Assembly (NCBI GenBank): GCA_002437725.1
Contig: DJRF01000013.1
Location: 1 to 64,000 of the forward strand
Direction of reading: 5' to 3'
Origin: Treponema sp. UBA6367
Lineage (GTDB): Bacteria; Spirochaetota; Spirochaetia; Treponematales; Treponemataceae
DNA: 64,000 bases
Of the stretch, positions 1 to 8,605 are shown one piece after another. A model generated the notes under the pieces. That model was not told the origin of the DNA and ran no database searches. It saw only the letters and a list, made by a program, of their open reading frames with translations. Position 1 is the first letter of the stretch, and each line of letters begins with the position of its first letter. The position numbers and the translations under genes are program-made.

Positions 1-3000
1 TACCTTTGTAAAGTACAGGGAGGGACTCGCCATTTATGTAGACTGAACCATCAACCTTGCTTGCTCCAATTTCAGTTCTGTTTGCAGTTCTGTCCGAGCC
101 ATAGTCTTCCATAACATTAAACACCCGAACAGGCTTGCCAGCTTCTTTTTCGTAAGTACGAGTAAAATAGAATACTGCCCGGCTAAAGCCAGAATCAGCT
201 TCTTCTACACGGGTAGCAATTGTTGTCGAGCCATTCTTATTTTGAATAAAGTTAGAAATATCATCTAGTTTAGAATCTTCGCTTCCGTAACTGTCTTTAT
301 ACAAAACAAGTTTTTTATTATCTCCATAGAACTCAGGAGCCGTATTGTCTATCTTAATTGTAGATTCCTTTGTTGTAGTCTGCGGATTTTCTGAATCCTT
401 ATCCTTTACAACAAGGCTAACTGTGCAAGCTCCAGACTTAGAAGAAACAGGAATTTTAAATGTATACTTTTTGCCTGTAGAATCAGTAACATCAGCTTTT
501 TCAAAGTGGCCTTCAACTTCTATTCCATTAACTTTAGCCTTAGTTCCATCAAGGTCAATTCCGTCGCTGTCTTCAAAATATCCTTCCAAGTACCAATTCA
601 AGCCGCTTATGTAGTCGCCTTCGTTGTAACCAACTTCTTTTATAGGATTATCCAAGCTAGAGTCTGAATCTGCGTACTGTCTTAATTTTTCAACAGTTAT
701 TTGAGGAACAGAATTGTTTACAGAAATATTTACAACATTAGACCAGGCGCTCGCAAGCTGGCCATTGGCTGTGTCGCTGTCAACTGCGCAAGCTCTTACG
801 CGAAGAACTTTGTTATCATCCGCATAAGAAAGACCTTGCAAATTAGAAACATCAAGAGAGTATGACCAGCTTATTGTTCCCTTTTCAACCTTTACGCCTT
901 TTTCTCCTTTTTTAGGAATGGAAACAACTTTATCCTTAGTAAACGGACAACCATTAATCCTGCTGCCATCTGCTTTTATTCCGTTTTCAAATTCGTCGTC
1001 GCCGTCCATATCAAACTGAAGATAAACAGCTTCTATGCCCTCGTTGTCGCTTGCAATTCCTGCAAAACGAACTGTTCCGCCTAAAATTGTATACTTCAAA
1101 TCGATGTCTGAGCCTTCTCCAGTTTTATCATGTTCTGGATAAGTTATTTCTACGGTAGGCTTATCAGCATTTGGATTGAACTTTAACTGAATTGGCTTTT
1201 TATCCGTTTCTCCAATGTAAACGCAATTCTTTATATAGCCAACATTTCCAACGGTATCTTCCGCTTTGAACCAGATTGGAATTTTAAACAAGTCTTTGTT
1301 AGAAGAATCTCTATACTCTTCATAGTCAGAACTAAGCTTTTCTTCTGAATAGTTGTATCCTAAGTCTTCTGCCAAAGTCTTAAATTCTATCTTCCAAGAA
1401 ACTGATGTGGCGTCTTTTACATGTTTCCAGCCTTCAGTCGCTTTTTTTGCGTCATCAACATCGGGTATATTGGCAAGAGCTGAATCTTCGTAGTCTTTTT
1501 CTGCATATTTAGGAATGTAATACCTTAAAGTTCCGTCTTTAACTCCGGAATTAGCGTTTTCATCATCCTGAATAAGACCTGAAAAATCAAATTCGCCAGT
1601 AACCTGAGTGCCGGAATTTGGAGCGACATTTCTTATCGTGTCAGGAGCTGTATTGTCTATGATAACAGGCTTAGAGAAAGACTGGGTCATTTTCGCTTCG
1701 TCCGTTGCTGTTATTTTTAATTGATAAATATTACTTTCGATTGCAGAGCAGTCAAGGCTACATTCATAAGCGTTTGTGGAGCTGCTGTAATCTAATTTCT
1801 TAGAAACTCCGTTATCTAGCTCCAGCATGACTATTAAGTTTTCTGCAGAAGTTACAGAATCTTTTGCAATTACCTTGAAAATTGCATTTTTGTAATGCGT
1901 TCCACCAAATTTTTGGTTATTTCCAACTGCCGAATAGCTAGCTCCTTCATCAAAACTTACAGACACTTCTGAAATTGCAGGCGCAGTGGTATCTACGCTG
2001 AATTTAACCGGCTTGCAAGTCTTCTTTGTCTGATACAAAATGTATGGCAGTTCAAGCTTAGCTGCGCCATCAGAGCCATCTGTCTCGAAAGTTGTATTTT
2101 TGCTATCCACAACTTTAAAGTAAAGCTCATAATTTCCATCCGCCGTATTATTTGCGTCTTTTGGCAAATCGTAAGACCAGTTAGAATTTGATACAGAAAC
2201 TTTTACAAATTCTGCGTCTTTAGAAGTTTTTATCCACAATTCTTTTACATCGCCATCATCATCTTCTATGCGTCCAACTACAGTGCTAGAATTTAAACGC
2301 GTGTTTCCGTCTATATTTATATTGCTCAGTTCAATTCTTGGTCTATCTGAAGTTTGGTCTATTTTCAAAGTTAAGATTTTTCCATTTTCAGGCGATGTAG
2401 AGTTTCCTGCCAAATCTGTAAAGCGAACCTGGAAGTCGTAAGAGCATCCGCCTTCTGTAAGTTCATTATAAAGTTTTGTTGTATCGATGTTAGAAATTGT
2501 CCAAATTCCGTTAGAAACTGTATTCAATTCCCAGTTCCAGCCAGCCTCTGGCTCTTTCCATTCACCTGCAGGAGCAGAATTAGCTGCAGATTTTCTGTAA
2601 TACAGAACAGGCGCTGCTGAACTTGCAAGGTTTGCATCAGAAACAGTTCCTTTCAATTCAATTGTTTTATTTACTGTGCCATTTTGATTATGAGAAGTAT
2701 ATCCTACAACAGGAGCCGTTCTGTCAATAACAAGCCCTTCAACAAGTTTTTCTACAGAAACATGCCCCGCAACATCAATTGCGCGGACATAAAGCGAATG
2801 GCTGCCTTCTGTCCATTTTTCGCCAGTTATTCCCAAAGTTACAGTTTTTTCATATTCATTAACTGCAGGAGAAATTATAACAGAATTGTCATCCGCATTT
2901 GTCTGCAAGCCAATGCTAATTCTTGCAAGACCGCTGGTTTCATCTTTTGCTTTTATGCGCGCTTTTATTGTGTCGTTTTTAGTTATAAGCTTGCCGTTTT

Positions 3001-6000
3001 CGTCTGCGCCTTCAAGAGCAAATTCATTTAATTCCGGCAACTTTGAATCAACTTTTACATTAAACGTCCTTGAAAGTTTGTTTCCCGCTCCGTCAAAAAT
3101 ATCTAAAACAACAGTATTTTCGCCGTCCGCATAAGTATCGTTCAAAAGTTTAAATTCCGCAGTTTTAGCTCCAGAATAACCAGGATAAGAAGTTTTAACT
3201 CCATTTATGGTTAATGCCATTTCTCCAAGCTCAATATTATCTGAAACTTTTCCTGTAAGAGTAATAGTGCAGCTCTTTATCCAAGTTTTTTCAAGCACCT
3301 TATCAGAAGAATCCACTTCATCGCTTGCGTCATACTTAAACAAAAGTTTTGTATTAGAATCAAGCGCTGGAGCCTGGCTGTCAATTTTATACTTTAAGCT
3401 TATTTCAGAATCGCGGCCGAATTTGTCTTCTGCAACAAAGGCTACAGTTTTTTCACCATCGCTTTCTGCAGTTTCCTGCTTGTAAACCCAAGTCTGCTTG
3501 CCTTCTTCTAGCAAATTAGTTTTGCTTTCATCGCCTTTTTTGTAAACCAAAGCGACTTTATTTGAATCAGAAACAGTTCCAGTAAGTTTATACTTGGAAG
3601 AAACATACATTCCAGAGACATAAACCTTTGCATCCGCATCTGCCGTTCCTTCTGGAACAACTTTTATGTCGCTGAACACTGGCGTGTCGTTGTCGATTGC
3701 AAAATAGGTAGGCTTAGTTTTGCAAGGCTTTATGTTTTTATTGATTTCGCCCTGAGTATCTTCTACAGTGAATTCTATACAATGCATTCCCGGAGCAAGA
3801 TTTTCTGGCAATTTTATTTCAACGCTCTTAGAGGTTTTTCCATCTGTATAAGAAAGTTTAGTTTCCGTGCCACCGTCAATTTTGTACGAAACAGACTTAA
3901 TTCCGTCGTCATCTTCCGCAGCAAGGTTGATTTTGCCAAGCCCCATTCCAAAAAGATTAACATTGTTCGTTACTGCCGATTCTTCAGCCTCAAGAGTCAA
4001 ATTTGAAGAAGAAAGAAGCGGAATATCTGTGCTTTGATCAATGTAGACAATTTGGCTTACAGTATTCTTATTGCCAGAGCGGTCAGTAGTTTCGGCACGA
4101 ATTTCAAGCCATTCTTTGTCAGGAGTTTGGCCCGCCGAACCTTCTTTTTTAAGTTTGGTTGTATCAATTGAATACTTAAACTTGTCGCCAGAGTTAAGCT
4201 CTGTTTTGATAGCCGCTTCGCTTAAACCCGTAATATCAACGGTTTTTCCTTCTTCCCAAGAAACAAACTTTCCGTCAGAATCAGTTTTTGCAGTTCCAAC
4301 GCGAAGGGATAACTCAGTTGCAGAAATTTTGTCGTTATCGCTTGCAGTTCCCTGAACAGTAATTACGCCGTTCACATTGCTATCCAAGCCGTTTCGCTCT
4401 ACAAGAGGATTTACAGAATTTATTTCCGCAGAAGGATTAATCTTGTCTATGTGAATATTCCATTCTTTTTCTTCAGAATTATTTTTTTCATCATCGCAGG
4501 CTATAAAATATGCGTAAAGCGTGTATTCTGATTCATCAGGAATTTTTGAACAGAAATTTTCTATGGCCGTTCTAAATTCTTCGCTCAAAGTTGCATCAGA
4601 ATTCAAAATGCTCCAAGTACCAGACTTTTTGCCTTCATCAAACTTGAGCGTCGGTAATTCTTTATAGCAATTTTCAACCACGCCATCTTTTAAGGTTCTG
4701 TAGTCGCACTTTGACTCATCTGCAGCTTGCGCGTCCTTATTAAGACCAGCGTCTTTTAACGGGAAGTAGTATTCACTGTCGCCAGCGTTTCCTTCAGATT
4801 TTAAAGCGTAAAGCCGGTAATAAATATCTACAGTTTCTGCAGAATATTCAAATGTTCCAGCCACATCTAGTTTTGCAGTGTTAGAATAGCCTCCGCTTAC
4901 GGAACCCGCTTCTCCATCAGCAGGCTTGCTTACAACAACCACAGGAGGTTTTGAAGTTATTGCAATAACTCTTATTCCGTATTTTGCTCCGCCAGAAGCT
5001 TCTGTTTCGTTTCCTGCAATATCTCTTCCTTGGACTTTTACAAGATAATTTGTCTTTACCTTTTGATTTCCAATTTCAACTCTGATTCTTATGCTTGAAT
5101 CGCCTGCCGACCAGTTTTCCTTATTCGATGTAATTTTTTCATATTTAGCAAGCTGCTCTTCGTATTTTGCAGAATCTGTTGTTTTTAGTTTTTCGATATT
5201 TTCTTTGCTTTCAAGGAGAACAATTTCATTTGCGCCTTCAACTTCTTTGCCAAAGTCATCACATTCTTTTAAAACAATTCTTATAGAATCCGGAACCAAA
5301 GCGTAGCCATCAGTTCCCGAAGAAACTGTCAGCTGCAGCGACTCTTCATTGTAAATGTTTGTAAAACTATTGTCCGAAGTAGAACCGTATTTATATCCAG
5401 GAACTTCATAAAGCGGGCTATTGTTAGGATTCAGGCGGAACATAGAAATTCCGTCAACAGTCAAAGTAGAGCTGTCCTTAGTCTGTATGCTATTTTCAGA
5501 AAGATATTTTTTTACCTGCGTTGCAGTTTCCTCTGCAATTCCATTGCGGGCATAAGTGCCATTAAAAACTGTTACAAGCTGGCTTTTAGAAAGTTTATAA
5601 CCGCCGCCTAAAACAGTCTGATAAATCGTATTGTTCAAATAGTAACAGGTAGAAAGGTTTCCTTTTAAAGTTTCGCTAGCAGAAGACTCGTAGGCGCCTC
5701 CATTTGGCTTTCTTAATCTTGATTTTATTCCAGAACCTTTTGCAATAGATTCTTCTGCAGAATCTGAAACTTCTACAATGCAGTAAAGCTCCACATCATC
5801 AGTTTGACCGTTTGGATAAAATTTGTCATAAAGAGTATTTAGCTCTATTTCTTCTTCCGTTTTAGGCTCATCAATTTTTTGCGCAAGAACAATTTCAAGC
5901 CCTGTGCCAGAAACATTTTCTTTTCTTATAGTTTCCAAGAATTCCAGTTTTCCGCCATCATTCTTTTTATAAACAGAAAAGTAAAGCGAACTTAATGAAT

Positions 6001-6511
6001 TGTTATCCGCAATGTCGCCAGTAACTTTTACAGTTTTTCCAAACTGGTCAGACATTGTCGGCCTAGAAAGAATAACCACTGGCTCTGTGTTGTCTATTTT
6101 ATATACGCGCGTCTGTGTAGTCGTTCTTCCAGCGCTATCGGTTGCAGTAACCTGCGCAGTGTATTCACCGTCAAGAATTTCAAATGTATTCGTTTCTTCA
6201 TTGTAATTATTTATATTGCAAGTCCAAGTTTTTTTGCTGTTATCAACGGTTGCATCAAAAGGTCCGTAAGTTTTTGTTCCAGAAGATTCATTTGTAGGAA
6301 TAAGAGAAATCTGCACTTTTGCGACTGAAGTTTCGTCGCTCGCAGAACCTTGCATTGTAAAAGTATTCATTATTATAAGACCGTCAGAAGGACTTTCTAT
6401 AGAAAGAGTCGGCGGCTGCGTGTCTACAGCTTCGCCCAACCCCACATTACAAGATGCAAAAATAAAACTAGCAACTAAAACTAAAAAACTAAATTTGCAA
6501 AATCTTTTCAT
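1..6511 (-). CDS. Giant Ig-repeat surface lipoprotein A (3' end beyond window)
   Basis: The ATG is at 6511-6509, behind a strong AGGAGGAG Shine-Dalgarno sequence. The frame is open to the left edge, giving at least 2170 residues and no stop in the window. The N-terminus is a lipoprotein signal with lipobox FASC, then NVGLGEAVDT, which is nearly identical to the start of the 3392-residue protein at 12327-22505. The body is a chain of bacterial Ig-like modules of about 100 residues, joined by linkers such as IDNTEP, IDRTAP, VDTTAP and IDNTAP. Order and local sequence match the second giant protein along the whole visible length (for example IWFKAEDTVGN versus IWFKAKDSAGN). It is probably anchored in a membrane facing the periplasm or surface. 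The function is unknown; adhesion or glycan contact is an inference. Confidence 0.85.
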   Translation of the reverse strand, partial: MKRFCKFSFLVLVASFIFASCNVGLGEAVDTQPPTLSIESPSDGLIIMNTFTMQGSASDETSVAKVQISLIPTNESSGTKTYGPFDATVDNSKKTWTCNINNYNEETNTFEILDGEYTAQVTATDSAGRTTTQTRVYKIDNTEPVVILSRPTMSDQFGKTVKVTGDIADNNSLSSLYFSVYKKNDGGKLEFLETIRKENVSGTGLEIVLAQKIDEPKTEEEIELNTLYDKFYPNGQTDDVELYCIVEVSDSAEESIAKGSGIKSRLRKPNGGAYESSASETLKGNLSTCYYLNNTIYQTVLGGGYKLSKSQLVTVFNGTYARNGIAEETATQVKKYLSENSIQTKDSSTLTVDGISMFRLNPNNSPLYEVPGYKYGSTSDNSFTNIYNEESLQLTVSSGTDGYALVPDSIRIVLKECDDFGKEVEGANEIVLLESKENIEKLKTTDSAKYEEQLAKYEKITSNKENWSAGDSSIRIRVEIGNQKVKTNYLVKVQGRDIAGNETEASGGAKYGIRVIAITSKPPVVVVSKPADGEAGSVSGGYSNTAKLDVAGTFEYSAETVDIYYRLYALKSEGNAGDSEYYFPLKDAGLNKDAQAADESKCDYRTLKDGVVENCYKELPTLKFDEGKKSGTWSILNSDATLSEEFRTAIENFCSKIPDESEYTLYAYFIACDDEKNNSEEKEWNIHIDKINPSAEINSVNPLVERNGLDSNVNGVITVQGTASDNDKISATELSLRVGTAKTDSDGKFVSWEEGKTVDITGLSEAAIKTELNSGDKFKYSIDTTKLKKEGSAGQTPDKEWLEIRAETTDRSGNKNTVSQIVYIDQSTDIPLLSSSNLTLEAEESAVTNNVNLFGMGLGKINLAAEDDDGIKSVSYKIDGGTETKLSYTDGKTSKSVEIKLPENLAPGMHCIEFTVEDTQGEINKNIKPCKTKPTYFAIDNDTPVFSDIKVVPEGTADADAKVYVSGMYVSSKYKLTGTVSDSNKVALVYKKGDESKTNLLEEGKQTWVYKQETAESDGEKTVAFVAEDKFGRDSEISLKYKIDSQAPALDSNTKLLFKYDASDEVDSSDKVLEKTWIKSCTITLTGKVSDNIELGEMALTINGVKTSYPGYSGAKTAEFKLLNDTYADGENTVVLDIFDGAGNKLSRTFNVKVDSKLPELNEFALEGADENGKLITKNDTIKARIKAKDETSGLARISIGLQTNADDNSVIISPAVNEYEKTVTLGITGEKWTEGSHSLYVRAIDVAGHVSVEKLVEGLVIDRTAPVVGYTSHNQNGTVNKTIELKGTVSDANLASSAAPVLYYRKSAANSAPAGEWKEPEAGWNWELNTVSNGIWTISNIDTTKLYNELTEGGCSYDFQVRFTDLAGNSTSPENGKILTLKIDQTSDRPRIELSNINIDGNTRLNSSTVVGRIEDDDGDVKELWIKTSKDAEFVKVSVSNSNWSYDLPKDANNTADGNYELYFKVVDSKNTTFETDGSDGAAKLELPYILYQTKKTCKPVKFSVDTTAPAISEVSVSFDEGASYSAVGNNQKFGGTHYKNAIFKVIAKDSVTSAENLIVMLELDNGVSKKLDYSSSTNAYECSLDCSAIESNIYQLKITATDEAKMTQSFSKPVIIDNTAPDTIRNVAPNSGTQVTGEFDFSGLIQDDENANSGVKDGTLRYYIPKYAEKDYEDSALANIPDVDDAKKATEGWKHVKDATSVSWKIEFKTLAEDLGYNYSEEKLSSDYEEYRDSSNKDLFKIPIWFKAEDTVGNVGYIKNCVYIGETDKKPIQLKFNPNADKPTVEITYPEHDKTGEGSDIDLKYTILGGTVRFAGIASDNEGIEAVYLQFDMDGDDEFENGIKADGSRINGCPFTKDKVVSIPKKGEKGVKVEKGTISWSYSLDVSNLQGLSYADDNKVLRVRACAVDSDTANGQLASAWSNVVNISVNNSVPQITVEKLRQYADSDSSLDNPIKEVGYNEGDYISGLNWYLEGYFEDSDGIDLDGTKAKVNGIEVEGHFEKADVTDSTGKKYTFKIPVSSKSGACTVSLVVKDKDSENPQTTTKESTIKIDNTAPEFYGDNKKLVLYKDSYGSEDSKLDDISNFIQNKNGSTTIATRVEEADSGFSRAVFYFTRTYEKEAGKPVRVFNVMEDYGSDRTANRTEIGASKVDGSVYINGESLPVLYKG

Positions 6512-6723
6512 ACTTCATCTCCTCCTGGAAGACTTTTTTAATGCAAGGCATATAGAAAATAAACTTGTCTGTTAAAATAAAAACACTTAGTCTTTTAATA
6601 ATCGACAGAACTGCTGCAAATCTTTAATGTTCATATTTTTGGACGCTTTTAGTATAAGCCAAGAATCAAATTTTAACAAAAAAATAAAACCATCGCGACT
6701 TTGCAATGTGCAAATATTTTGTG

Positions 6724-6752
6724 ATGACTTTATTTTTAAAAGAGTATATAAT
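6724..6752 (+). promoter_or_regulatory. Probable efp promoter
   Basis: ATGACT (4 of 6 to the -35 consensus), a 17-bp spacer and a perfect TATAAT at 6747-6752. The predicted transcript start is about 30 nt before the efp ATG, leaving room for the GAGG ribosome site at 6776-6779. Confidence 0.55.
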
Positions 6753-6788
6753 AGAAATGATTTCTTAAATTTTTTGAGGTTAAATATT

Positions 6789-7358
6789 ATGTTAATGACA
6801 TCACAGTTAAAAGTTGGAACAGCATTCATGTATGAAGGCAACCCGCTTATCGTTCAAAAGATGCTTGGGCAGCGTTCCGGACGTGCCGGAATGGTAACAA
6901 ACCTCCGTGTTCAGAATCTTGTTACAAAATCTACAATGGATCTCGGAATTGATGCCGGTGAAAAATTCGATGAAGTTGATCTTGAATCTCACACAACAAA
7001 ACTTTCTTACATTGACGGAGACAACTACGTTTTCATGGATCAGGAAACTTACGAGCAGTTTGAGCTTCCTAAAGAAAATCTTGGCGACTATGCTGGCTAC
7101 ATCACTCCGGAAGACGACCTTGAAGTAAAACTTACATTCTACGAAGGCAAGCCTGTAGGAATTGATATGCCTGTAAACGTTACCCGCACAGTAACTTACT
7201 GCGAGCCAGGCGTAAAAGGCGACACTTCTGGAAAATCCCTAAAGCCTGCAACTTTAGACACAGGAATTGAAGTTCGCGTTCCTTTGTTTATTAACACTGG
7301 CGACAGAATTGTTATAGATACCCGCGACGGTTCTTTTGTTGAACGCGCAAAAAACTAA
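6789..7358 (+). CDS. efp: Translation elongation factor P
   Basis: The product is 189 residues, the usual length for EF-P. It relieves ribosomes stalled on proline runs by binding near the peptidyl-tRNA. The three beta-barrel domains are recognisable: an N-terminal KOW-like domain, a central domain, and a C-terminal domain with the signature GVKGDTSGKSLKPATLDTG and the ending VDTRDGSF-like IDTRDGSFVERAK. The ATG at 6789 was chosen because GAGG lies 9 nt upstream; an in-frame extension to 6627 has no support. The loop that carries the modified Lys34 in E. coli reads GQRSGRAG here and contains no lysine, so EpmA-type lysylation is unlikely. The gene is monocistronic, with its own promoter and a strong terminator at 7374-7433. 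Confidence 0.97.
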   Translation: MLMTSQLKVGTAFMYEGNPLIVQKMLGQRSGRAGMVTNLRVQNLVTKSTMDLGIDAGEKFDEVDLESHTTKLSYIDGDNYVFMDQETYEQFELPKENLGDYAGYITPEDDLEVKLTFYEGKPVGIDMPVNVTRTVTYCEPGVKGDTSGKSLKPATLDTGIEVRVPLFINTGDRIVIDTRDGSFVERAKN

Positions 7359-7373
7359 ATTATTTTTAAATAA

Positions 7374-7433
7374 AAAGGGCTGTTCTGGTGGTCATTGAGC
7401 TTGTCAAAATAATCACCAGAACAGCCCTTTTTT
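7374..7433. terminator. Bidirectional intrinsic terminator after efp
   Basis: A 17-bp perfect stem (7374-7390 with 7414-7430) and a 23-nt loop. It is followed by T on the plus strand (7431-7433, continuing the T run of the stem) and preceded by an A run, so it should also stop the convergent minus-strand gene that ends at 7498. Confidence 0.9.
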
Positions 7434-7441
7434 ACAAACTG

Positions 7442-7474
7442 CGGTGGCTGACTTTATAGCAACCACCGTTTTTT
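7442..7474 (+). terminator. Second, weaker plus-strand terminator
   Basis: CGGTGGCTG (7442-7450) pairs with CAACCACCG (7460-7468), with one G-U-type mismatch, and six T follow at 7469-7474. It backs up the terminator just upstream. Confidence 0.55.
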
Positions 7475-7497
7475 ATAAAAGCTTGAAATAATCTTGC

Positions 7498-8196
7498 TTA
7501 GATTTTAATTTCATAGCCAAGAGCAGCTGTTAAGTTTCTTCTGTAGAAGTTTGTATAATCGCTATCTTCTCCATTAGTAAGAACTTTAGTTGGTGTTACA
7601 TCAAGCATATAGCGAACGTCTAGCACAAGTTTTCCAGGTCCAAATCCAAAGCCTAAGTCTGCATCAAATGCAAAGCCAAAGTTTGTCGCAGAAAAATCAA
7701 GACCATCTTGACCTTTCTTTTTAAAACTTGTTTCATCTTTATCTGTTGTCTCAATTTTTCCATCTACAATAAAAGAAACGTAAGGTCCTACTCCTGCACC
7801 TATTCTAAACTTTTTACCAAAATCTGTTTTTAAAGTTAAAAGAACAGGAATATCAATCGTTGTAGTATAAGCTTTGTTTTCCACAGAATAAGAACCTACA
7901 AAAGGCATACTTAACGTATACTTTTGATTTATGCCATTAAAAAAGTTCATTCCAATTTCTGGCTGCACGCCAAGTTTTATTCCACCAAGTTTAAAAATGG
8001 TAAGGTTTGTGTAAGCATCAAAGCCTCCCCCAAATACGTATGGATATTCAATACCACTTCCTTCAGAATTTTCTTTCACCAGTTTCGTACCTATATTCAT
8101 GGAACCTTTTCCACGAACACCCAGCGCAACATCAGCAGCGCTCATTGTAGAAGCCGCAATAACGACAGCTGCTAAAACTGTAATAATCTTTTTCAT
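7498..8196 (-). CDS. Small outer-membrane beta-barrel-type protein
   Basis: The product is 232 residues. Residues 1-20 form a clear Sec signal peptide ending in STMSAAD. The rest is rich in glycine, aromatic residues and short alternating strands (GVRGKGSMNIG, FGFAFDADLGFGFGPGK, LTAALGYEIKI), as in small porin-like outer-membrane beta-barrels. The start is supported by AAGGAG six to seven nt upstream. The gene stands alone between convergent efp and the divergent EPS unit, and has a leader of about 140 nt with a perfect 14-bp hairpin at 8284-8317. The exact family and any ligand are not recognisable. Localisation is inferred from the signal peptide and strand pattern. Confidence 0.75.
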   Translation of the reverse strand: MKKIITVLAAVVIAASTMSAADVALGVRGKGSMNIGTKLVKENSEGSGIEYPYVFGGGFDAYTNLTIFKLGGIKLGVQPEIGMNFFNGINQKYTLSMPFVGSYSVENKAYTTTIDIPVLLTLKTDFGKKFRIGAGVGPYVSFIVDGKIETTDKDETSFKKKGQDGLDFSATNFGFAFDADLGFGFGPGKLVLDVRYMLDVTPTKVLTNGEDSDYTNFYRRNLTAALGYEIKI

Positions 8197-8283
8197 AAGA
8201 ACTCCTTATAAAACTCCGCGTTAGCGGCGAGCCACGGATGGCAAGAATCACAGCTTGTAAAAGCAACGCTTGAGCAAACTGTA

Positions 8284-8317
8284 ATGATAAAAATTACACG
8301 GATGTAATTTTTATCAT
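8284..8317 (-). promoter_or_regulatory. Perfect 14-bp hairpin in the leader of the 7498-8196 gene
   Basis: 8284-8297 and 8304-8317 are exact reverse complements with a 6-nt loop. There is no T tract on either side, so it is not an intrinsic terminator. On the minus strand it follows AAGGAGG by a few bases. A role in mRNA stability or as an operator is possible. Confidence 0.6.
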
Positions 8318-8325
8318 GCCTCCTT

Positions 8326-8340
8326 GTTGTTTTTAACAAC
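8326..8340. promoter_or_regulatory. Short inverted repeat GTTGTT-3-AACAAC
   Basis: A perfect 6-bp inverted repeat with a 3-bp centre, in the divergent region between the outer-membrane protein gene and the EPS unit. The size and symmetry suit a repressor operator, but no regulator gene is adjacent. Confidence 0.35.
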
Positions 8341-8482
8341 ATTAAAATCTGTATTAAATTAAGCCCGGACTTTTTGCTTTTCGCAATAAAGCGTGCTTTA
8401 ATTATCTTATGCTTTTATTTTGCTGTCAAGAATGAAAAAAACTAATAACTATATTTTACCAGTTCATCTTATATTTCTTGTC

Positions 8483-8511
8483 TTAACTTTTTTTTATATA
8501 TATGCTATATT
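8483..8511 (+). promoter_or_regulatory. Probable promoter of the EPS unit
   Basis: TTAACT (4/6), a 17-bp spacer and TATATT (5/6) with an extended -10 TGC. The predicted start is near 8518, giving a leader of about 88 nt that contains the poly-G tract. Confidence 0.5.
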
Positions 8512-8573
8512 TGCAAAGATTAATACTATATTCACAAATATCCCCAATAAAAGCCTTGGATTTTACAAAAGTC

Positions 8574-8585
8574 GGGGGGGGGGGG
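8574..8585 (+). repeat. Homopolymer of 12 G, candidate phase-variable tract
   Basis: Twelve consecutive G lie 20 nt upstream of the ATG at 8606 of the first EPS gene, and 9 nt before its GAGAGG ribosome site. This is the only long G run I saw in an AT-rich window. An upstream open frame (from TTG 8420 or ATG 8432) also reads through it into the same frame as the gene. Confidence 0.8.
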
Positions 8586-8605
8586 AGAACTTTAGAGAGG
8601 TTTTT

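Noticed and set aside
8420..8605. N-terminal extension of the WecA-like protein through the poly-G tract
   Set aside because: Family members begin at the residue encoded by 8606, a ribosome site is placed there, and the extension codes for a glycine run from the homopolymer; kept only as an alternative for the phase-variation model.
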